Positions 6,875 to 10,616 of a DNA stretch of 10,616 bases are shown here, piece by piece. The position numbers and the translations under genes are program-made. The notes below the pieces were generated by a model. The model worked only from the letters and a program-made list of their open reading frames with translations. It did not search any database and was not told the DNA's origin. The DNA comes from Actinomycetota bacterium (GTDB lineage: Bacteria > Actinomycetota > Humimicrobiia > Humimicrobiales > Humimicrobiaceae), in contig JAGYOJ010000035.1 of assembly GCA_018399435.1 (NCBI GenBank), positions 1 through 10,616 of the forward strand. Reading direction: 5' to 3'. Numbering within the stretch: position 1 is the stretch's first letter; each line of letters begins with the position of its first letter.

Positions 6875-7543
6875 ATGGGCATAAAGCTGTTTTTGATAAG
6901 GCATGGCCAAACCCAATGGAATCTAGAAGGAAGATACCAGGGAGACCAGGATACGGAATTGACGGAAATAGGCGTGAAGCAAGGCGAGCTTGCATCAAGA
7001 TATTTATCTAATATTGATTTTGCTAATATATATAGCAGCCCTTTAAAAAGGGCGGTGGATACTGCAAATATTTTAAATAAAAATAGGGGCAAAGAAGTAA
7101 TTATTAGAAAAAATTTAAAAGAGATTAATTTTGGAAAGTGGGAAGGCCTTAAATTCTCCCAAATCAATGAAAGATACCACAAAGATTATCAAAATTGGTT
7201 AGAGGATCCTTATAACAATCCGCCTACAGGAGGAGAGGATTTTAATTTATTTATAAAAAGAACTTCTGAAGAAATAGATAATATAGTAGATGAAAATGTA
7301 GATAAGTCTAATATAGCTATAGCTACACACGGGGGAGTGATTATAGCTTTAATTGTTAATTGGCTTAGAATACCTAAATCCAGATGGAGATCGTTAACCC
7401 AAAGGCAGGGAGCTATAAATGTTGCTGTTATCCATGATGGTTTTCCATATATTTCTTCAATTAATTATACCGGACATCTCCATGATACTTATAGCGAAGA
7501 CGACGACAAGGTAATAGAGATTTATAGCAAAATTAAAAATTAA
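6875..7543 (+). CDS. Histidine phosphatase family protein (phosphoglycerate mutase-like)
   Basis: A 222-aa cytoplasmic phosphatase of the branch-1 histidine phosphatase superfamily. The phosphohistidine motif is LIRHGQTQWN (7-16, with Arg9 and His10). Arg59 in SSPLKRAVDTA, Glu83 in LKEINFGKWEG and the second catalytic His152 in ATHGGV complete the pocket. The family includes alpha-ribazole phosphatase (CobC), phosphoserine phosphatase and broad-specificity phosphatases, and the substrate cannot be read from sequence. The NAD-salvage context suggests a nucleotide-linked substrate, but this is only inference. The SD AGGAGG (6865-6870) ends 4 nt before the ATG at 6875. An earlier ATG at 6871 abuts the SD and is out of frame. 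The gap from pncB is 8 nt. Confidence 0.92.
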   Translation: MGIKLFLIRHGQTQWNLEGRYQGDQDTELTEIGVKQGELASRYLSNIDFANIYSSPLKRAVDTANILNKNRGKEVIIRKNLKEINFGKWEGLKFSQINERYHKDYQNWLEDPYNNPPTGGEDFNLFIKRTSEEIDNIVDENVDKSNIAIATHGGVIIALIVNWLRIPKSRWRSLTQRQGAINVAVIHDGFPYISSINYTGHLHDTYSEDDDKVIEIYSKIKN

Positions 7544-7554
7544 GGGAGGGTTTT

Positions 7555-8433
7555 ATGGAGGAAAATGCGGCAGAAGGAACTCGGGTTATTCCTAACAATA
7601 TAGCTGAAAATTTTCTTGATAACTGGATAAGCATAGTGTTTATTATTTCGGCAGTCATAATCATTTTTATTATAGTAAGAGTAGTTGCAAGAAGGGCAAG
7701 AAGCATATTTGAACAAAGGATAAGCGATGACAGGCTTGAAGTTAAAAAAAGGACTTATACATTTACCTCGGTAATTTCAAATCTGGTTATAGTTGTATCT
7801 GTTATTGCAGCCCTTTTGATAATAGCCGAGCAATTGGGTATAAGTGTTACACCATTATTGGCTGGCGCGGGTGTTGCAGGCATAGTTATTGGCTTTGGGG
7901 CACAGAGCCTCGTAAAAGATTTAATAAATGGAACCTTTATTCTTTTTGAACAGTGGTTTCAGGTAAATGATATTGTAACCATAGGTGAGACCTCCGGTGT
8001 GGTAGAAAAATTTAATCTTCGGACTACTGTATTAAGGGACCTTGAAGGCATTGCCCATTATATACCTAATGGTGAAATAAGCGTTTTAAGCAATAGGACC
8101 CAGGTATGGGCAAGGGCCATGCTTGAAGTAGGGGTACATTACAAGGAAAATACAGACAGGGTTATAGAAGTGCTTGAAGAGATTTTTGATGAGTTATTGG
8201 AAGATAAAGATTTTAAAGATGTTATTCTTGAAAGGCCCCAAATACTTGGCAAGGGAGGCGTTGACAGCCTTGGTGATTCGGCGGTTGTGTTTAAGATAAT
8301 ATGCAAGGTAGTTCCGCCAAATCAATGGGATGTTGGAAGGCAGCTTAGAAAAAGAATTAAAGATAAGTTTGACAAGGTTGGTATTGAAATACCTTTCCCA
8401 TGCACCAATGTATATATGAGGGATGAAAAATAA
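7555..8433 (+). CDS. mscS: Small-conductance mechanosensitive channel, MscS family
   Basis: A 292-aa membrane channel expected to open under high membrane tension and release solutes during hypo-osmotic shock. Three membrane segments are visible: about 26-43, 71-91 and the pore-lining TM3 at 99-119, rich in Gly and Ala (LLAGAGVAGIVIGFGAQ). The MscS signature continues as SLVKDLINGTFILFEQWFQVNDIV, with the beta-domain motif YIPNGEI (169-175). The C-terminal alpha/beta cage domain ends at 292 without an extra domain, so this is a minimal YkuT/MscS-like form. GGGAGG upstream is a strong SD, and the gap from the phosphatase gene is 11 nt. It is the last gene before the rpsF promoter. No hairpin with a T tract follows it. 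Confidence 0.94.
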   Translation: MEENAAEGTRVIPNNIAENFLDNWISIVFIISAVIIIFIIVRVVARRARSIFEQRISDDRLEVKKRTYTFTSVISNLVIVVSVIAALLIIAEQLGISVTPLLAGAGVAGIVIGFGAQSLVKDLINGTFILFEQWFQVNDIVTIGETSGVVEKFNLRTTVLRDLEGIAHYIPNGEISVLSNRTQVWARAMLEVGVHYKENTDRVIEVLEEIFDELLEDKDFKDVILERPQILGKGGVDSLGDSAVVFKIICKVVPPNQWDVGRQLRKRIKDKFDKVGIEIPFPCTNVYMRDEK

Positions 8434-8441
8434 TTTAATAA

Positions 8442-8471
8442 TTGTTGATAAATAATTGTAAATGTTATAAT
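8442..8471 (+). promoter_or_regulatory. Extended -10 promoter for the rpsF-ssb-rpsR operon
   Basis: TGTTATAAT (8463-8471) is a perfect extended -10 element in sigma-70/sigma-A terms. Upstream, TTGTTG (8442-8447, 18-nt spacer) or TTGATA (8445-8450, 15-nt spacer) could serve as -35. Transcription would start near 8478, leaving a leader of about 105 nt before rpsF. A 9-bp direct repeat, AATAATTGT, at 8437-8445 and 8451-8459 overlaps the -35 region. Confidence 0.65.
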
Positions 8472-8524
8472 ATCCTAAGATGTTTTTATAGAGTTGTAAA
8501 ATTAAATATTTTGCATATTCTCTT

Positions 8525-8563
8525 GCTCTATTTTTAAAATAGGGCCTAATTTATTAAGTTAGT
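8525..8563 (+). promoter_or_regulatory. Candidate structured leader of rpsF mRNA
   Basis: Two possible hairpins lie just before the rpsF SD. The first pairs GCTCTATTT (8525-8533) with the AAATAGGGC that ends at 8545: nine pairs including one G-U, with a short loop. The second pairs GG-CTAAT with GTTAG-CC (about 8543-8565) and shares the GGC of the first, so the two exclude each other. No T tract follows, so it is not an ordinary terminator. S6-S18 operons in many bacteria carry an autoregulatory leader bound by the S6:S18 complex. Whether this is that motif cannot be judged by eye. Confidence 0.35.
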
Positions 8564-8582
8564 CCAAAGGAGGAATTCGAAA

Positions 8583-8867
8583 TTGAGAAATTACGAATTA
8601 GGTTTAGTTTTTGTTCCCACCTTAGAAGAAAAAGATATTGATTCTGAGATATCAAAGTTAACCTCGCTTATCGAAAAAGAAAATTGTAAGGTTTCTGATA
8701 TAGATAAATGGGGCGTAAAAAAGCTAGCATACCCATTACAAAATAATGAAAGCGGCTTTTATTGTTTTATTTATTTTTCGGGAGATGGAGAAGTTTTACC
8801 AGAACTTGAAAGAATAAGTAAAATAAATGACAATATTTTAAGGCATTTAATTGTAAAAAAAGATTGA
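8583..8867 (+). CDS. rpsF: 30S ribosomal protein S6
   Basis: S6 binds the central domain of 16S rRNA as a dimer with S18. The 94-aa product is normal for the family. It begins MRNYELGLVFVPTLEE, has the typical DIDKWGVKKLAYPLQNNESGF middle (41-61) and ends with the LRHLIVKKD strand. Initiation is at TTG (8583), preceded by AAAGGAGG (8566-8573) with a 9-nt spacer; no in-frame ATG lies at this point, and homologues begin at exactly this residue. It is the first gene of the conserved rpsF-ssb-rpsR operon, with 28 nt to ssb. It stops at TGA, showing TGA is used as a stop here. Confidence 0.95.
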   Translation: MRNYELGLVFVPTLEEKDIDSEISKLTSLIEKENCKVSDIDKWGVKKLAYPLQNNESGFYCFIYFSGDGEVLPELERISKINDNILRHLIVKKD

Positions 8868-8895
8868 TAATTATTTTATAATTAGAGGGGAAATT

Positions 8896-9336
8896 ATGGC
8901 ATACGGAGTTAATAATATAACCATATTAGGAAACATTACTAGGGATCCAGAATTAAGATTCACCCCTAATGGTACCCCGGTAGCAACTTTTGGAATTGCA
9001 GCCAATAGGAGATACCGTAATAATAAGACTAATGAATGGATAGAGGATGTTTCATTTTTTAATGTTACTGCATGGTTTAAGCTTGCTGAAAATTGCGCTG
9101 AAAGCTTAAGCAGGGGTGACAGGGTTTTAATATCTGGCAGGCTCAACCAAAGGAGCTGGGAAGATAAAGATGGCAATAAAAGATCTACAGTAGACATAAA
9201 TGCTGATGTGGTTGCACCCAGCTTAGAATTTGCATCATGCCAAATAAATAAAAATGAAAAGTCTACTGCAAGTATGGATAATTCATCAGATGATCAAGAA
9301 GAAGCTGACTTCACTGATGAGGATATACCTTTTTAA
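8896..9336 (+). CDS. ssb: Single-stranded DNA-binding protein
   Basis: SSB coats single-stranded DNA in replication, repair and recombination, and recruits partner enzymes through its C-terminus. The 146-aa protein begins with the OB-fold pattern VNNITILGNITRDPELRFTP (5-24). ATFGIAANR, SFFNVTAWFKLAENCAE and GDRVLISGRLNQRSWEDKDGNKRS follow. After a polar linker rich in Asn, Ser and Asp it ends in the acidic tip DEDIPF (141-146), which binds partner proteins. GAGGGG upstream of the ATG is the SD. It lies between rpsF and rpsR as in most bacteria, so it is the housekeeping copy. The linker is short, giving a compact SSB. Confidence 0.96.
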   Translation: MAYGVNNITILGNITRDPELRFTPNGTPVATFGIAANRRYRNNKTNEWIEDVSFFNVTAWFKLAENCAESLSRGDRVLISGRLNQRSWEDKDGNKRSTVDINADVVAPSLEFASCQINKNEKSTASMDNSSDDQEEADFTDEDIPF

Positions 9337-9361
9337 AGAGTAAAGAATAAAGAATAAAGGA
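9334..9361 (+). repeat. Four tandem 7-bp units (TAAAGRR) between ssb and rpsR
   Basis: Four head-to-tail heptamers fill the gap: TAAAGAG, TAAAGAA, TAAAGAA and TAAAGGA. The first supplies the ssb stop codon and the last forms the core of the rpsR SD (AAAGGAG). Repeat slippage here would change gap length without touching either protein. Confidence 0.75.
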
Positions 9362-9370
9362 GTGTTTTAG

Positions 9371-9643
9371 TTGGGAAAAAAGAAAAGAAAAAAAGATAGG
9401 AATAGACTAGACAGTAAAGATAAATTTAATTTGAGGCAGAGAAAAAGATATTGTTTTTTCTGTAAAGAAAATATAGATGATATTGATTATAAAAATGTAA
9501 AAATGCTTTATAGGTATGTTTCCGATAAGGGCAAAATAAGGCCAAAAAGATCTACTGGAAATTGTGTACAACATCAAAGAAAAGTTGCTTTAGCAATAAA
9601 GAAGGCTAGAGAACTTGCTTTGCTGCCATATTATAGAAGATAA
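9371..9643 (+). CDS. rpsR: 30S ribosomal protein S18, zinc-binding (C+) type
   Basis: S18 pairs with S6 in the small-subunit platform. The 90-aa protein has a very basic N-terminus, then CFFC (28-31) and GNCVQHQRKVA with Cys65 and His68. These four residues make a zinc-site pattern of the kind seen in C+ paralogues of ribosomal proteins; many bacteria have lost it. The conserved IRPKRSTGNC and the C-terminal AIKKARELALLPY segments are clear. Initiation is at TTG (9371), with AAAGGAG (9356-9362) 8 nt upstream. The start fits the usual length of the family. It ends in TAA, 10 nt before the next gene. Confidence 0.95.
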   Translation: MGKKKRKKDRNRLDSKDKFNLRQRKRYCFFCKENIDDIDYKNVKMLYRYVSDKGKIRPKRSTGNCVQHQRKVALAIKKARELALLPYYRR

Positions 9644-9653
9644 ATAATTAATA

Positions 9654-10616
9654 ATGTCCTTTGATAATCTAAAAGTAGAAAAAATAAACTTATTCTTGCT
9701 TGCCCTTTTAACATTTTTTGCATTGGTTTTTGCAATATTTGTTCCCTTTTTTGGTTTTTTGGGATGGGCAGTTTTGCCAATACCGGCTGCTTTGCTTTTT
9801 ATTTCCGGGCGGAGAAGGGATGCTATAATATGCGCGTGCTTAAGCATAATAGCATTAATATTTTTTGATTATTTATTAGCAATATTTATAGCTATTATGA
9901 TTATTGGCATAGCTTTATTATATAATTATAGTATGGAGAAAAGATTAAAAGCAGGAAAAGTAATTCTTCTAGTGCTCTCGGTATTTATATCTTCAATTGC
10001 ATTTTATATATTGCTTGTTTCCCTTATAAATAATATCAATTTTATTAGTGAGTTTATTAATAATTACAATAATTTCATAAATAATTTACAGAGCGATCCG
10101 CTGGTGCAAAATTATTCTAATATTTTTGGGGGAAGTAATTTTGAAAAAATATTAGAGCAAACAAAAGAAATATTAAGGTTTTTGCCTTATATTTTTCCAG
10201 GGTTAGGGTTAGTTTATCTTTTGATTATATCGATTAGTAATTATATGATAAGTTTTAAGGTTTTAAAAAGATTTGGTTTTAATTTAAAACCTCTTCCGGA
10301 ATTTGGTAAATGGGACTTGTCATGGCATTGTTCCTGGGGAGTAATACTGGGAATAATTTTTATATTATTCCCAACTTTTATGGATATAAATAATAAAGTA
10401 TTTTATGCCTTAGGCGGCAATTTACTGGCGGTATTCGGTTTTATATATTTTGTTTTAGGGATTTCTGTTATATGGGGCTTGTTTGAAAAATACAAAGTTG
10501 CTATGTCTTTAAGAATTATAATTTTTATAATATTAGGGTTATTTTTTGGTTTTACAGCCTACGGGCAAGATGATTTGATCGCCAAAATTGAAGGACAAGG
10601 CACTAACAAAAAAGCG
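9654..10616 (+). CDS. DUF2232 (YybS-like) multi-pass membrane protein, partial at 3' end
   Basis: The frame is open from ATG 9654 to the window end (321 codons) with no stop. The product is mostly membrane: a start MSFDNLKVEKI is followed by hydrophobic stretches near residues 11-50, 57-82, 96-117, 178-196, 227-243, 254-280 and 289-305. A soluble loop around 120-175 is rich in Asn. The segment KPLPEFGKWDLSWHCSW (216-232) resembles the DUF2232 hallmark before its last membrane pairs. In Firmicutes and relatives this family often sits between rpsR and rplI/dnaB, which fits the position. Its biochemical role is not established. There is no strong SD and only a 10-nt gap after rpsR, so coupling is likely. 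An in-frame TAA at 9645-9647 excludes a longer N-terminus. Confidence 0.75.
   Translation, partial: MSFDNLKVEKINLFLLALLTFFALVFAIFVPFFGFLGWAVLPIPAALLFISGRRRDAIICACLSIIALIFFDYLLAIFIAIMIIGIALLYNYSMEKRLKAGKVILLVLSVFISSIAFYILLVSLINNINFISEFINNYNNFINNLQSDPLVQNYSNIFGGSNFEKILEQTKEILRFLPYIFPGLGLVYLLIISISNYMISFKVLKRFGFNLKPLPEFGKWDLSWHCSWGVILGIIFILFPTFMDINNKVFYALGGNLLAVFGFIYFVLGISVIWGLFEKYKVAMSLRIIIFIILGLFFGFTAYGQDDLIAKIEGQGTNKKA

Noticed and set aside
8525..8550. Hairpin as rho-independent terminator of mscS
   Set aside because: No T tract follows, and it lies downstream of a good promoter inside the rpsF leader.
9590..9847. Minus-strand reading frame of 85 codons
   Set aside because: It runs opposite rpsR and the DUF2232 gene, and its Lys/Ala-rich product reflects the complementary strand of membrane codons.

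Overview
The window is a strongly AT-rich stretch of bacterial chromosome. Codon choice favours AAA, ATA, TTA and AGA, and intergenic gaps are very short. The rpsF-ssb-rpsR block, Shine-Dalgarno (SD) driven starts and a lipobox lipoprotein all indicate Bacteria. A GerMN-domain lipoprotein, 2-hydroxyacyl-CoA dehydratase-type iron-sulfur proteins and a DUF2232/YybS-like membrane protein next to rpsR fit an anaerobe near Firmicutes, deep-branching Actinobacteriota or Atribacterota-like candidate phyla. The sequence alone does not settle the phylum. I see no IS element, phage gene, CRISPR array, tRNA or rRNA. Every position range over 300 bases contains a gene.

Layout. (1) 33-2222, plus: a trehalose module, otsA then otsB. 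Both genes lie in one reading frame, separated only by a TGA and two codons. otsB has no ATG/GTG/TTG that keeps its catalytic aspartate. The best start is an ATC preceded by GGAG, or else the pair is a fused synthase-phosphatase interrupted by, or read through, a TGA. (2) 2203-5025, minus: a three-gene overlapping operon, read from the right. It encodes a GerMN-domain lipoprotein and two different subunits of the 2-hydroxyacyl-CoA dehydratase / benzoyl-CoA reductase (HgdB/BcrC-like) family. No activator ATPase gene is present. The last of these genes overlaps the 3' end of otsB tail to tail by 20 bp. (3) 5174-8433, plus: a tightly packed set of nicotinamidase, zinc-ribbon nicotinate phosphoribosyltransferase, histidine-phosphatase-family enzyme and MscS-type channel, with gaps of 8-11 nt. 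(4) 8463-10616, plus: a good extended -10 promoter and a structured leader, then rpsF (TTG start), ssb, rpsR (TTG start, zinc-binding type S18) and the start of a DUF2232 multi-pass membrane protein that runs off the window.

How the genes work together. OtsA and OtsB make trehalose from UDP/ADP-glucose and glucose-6-phosphate through trehalose-6-phosphate. Trehalose and the MscS channel are both osmotic-stress functions, but they are in separate transcription units here. PncA and PncB form the two-step Preiss-Handler salvage route from nicotinamide to nicotinate mononucleotide. The ribosomal block is the conserved S6/SSB/S18 operon. The role of the dehydratase-like pair with the lipoprotein is unknown, and it is the least explained part of the window.
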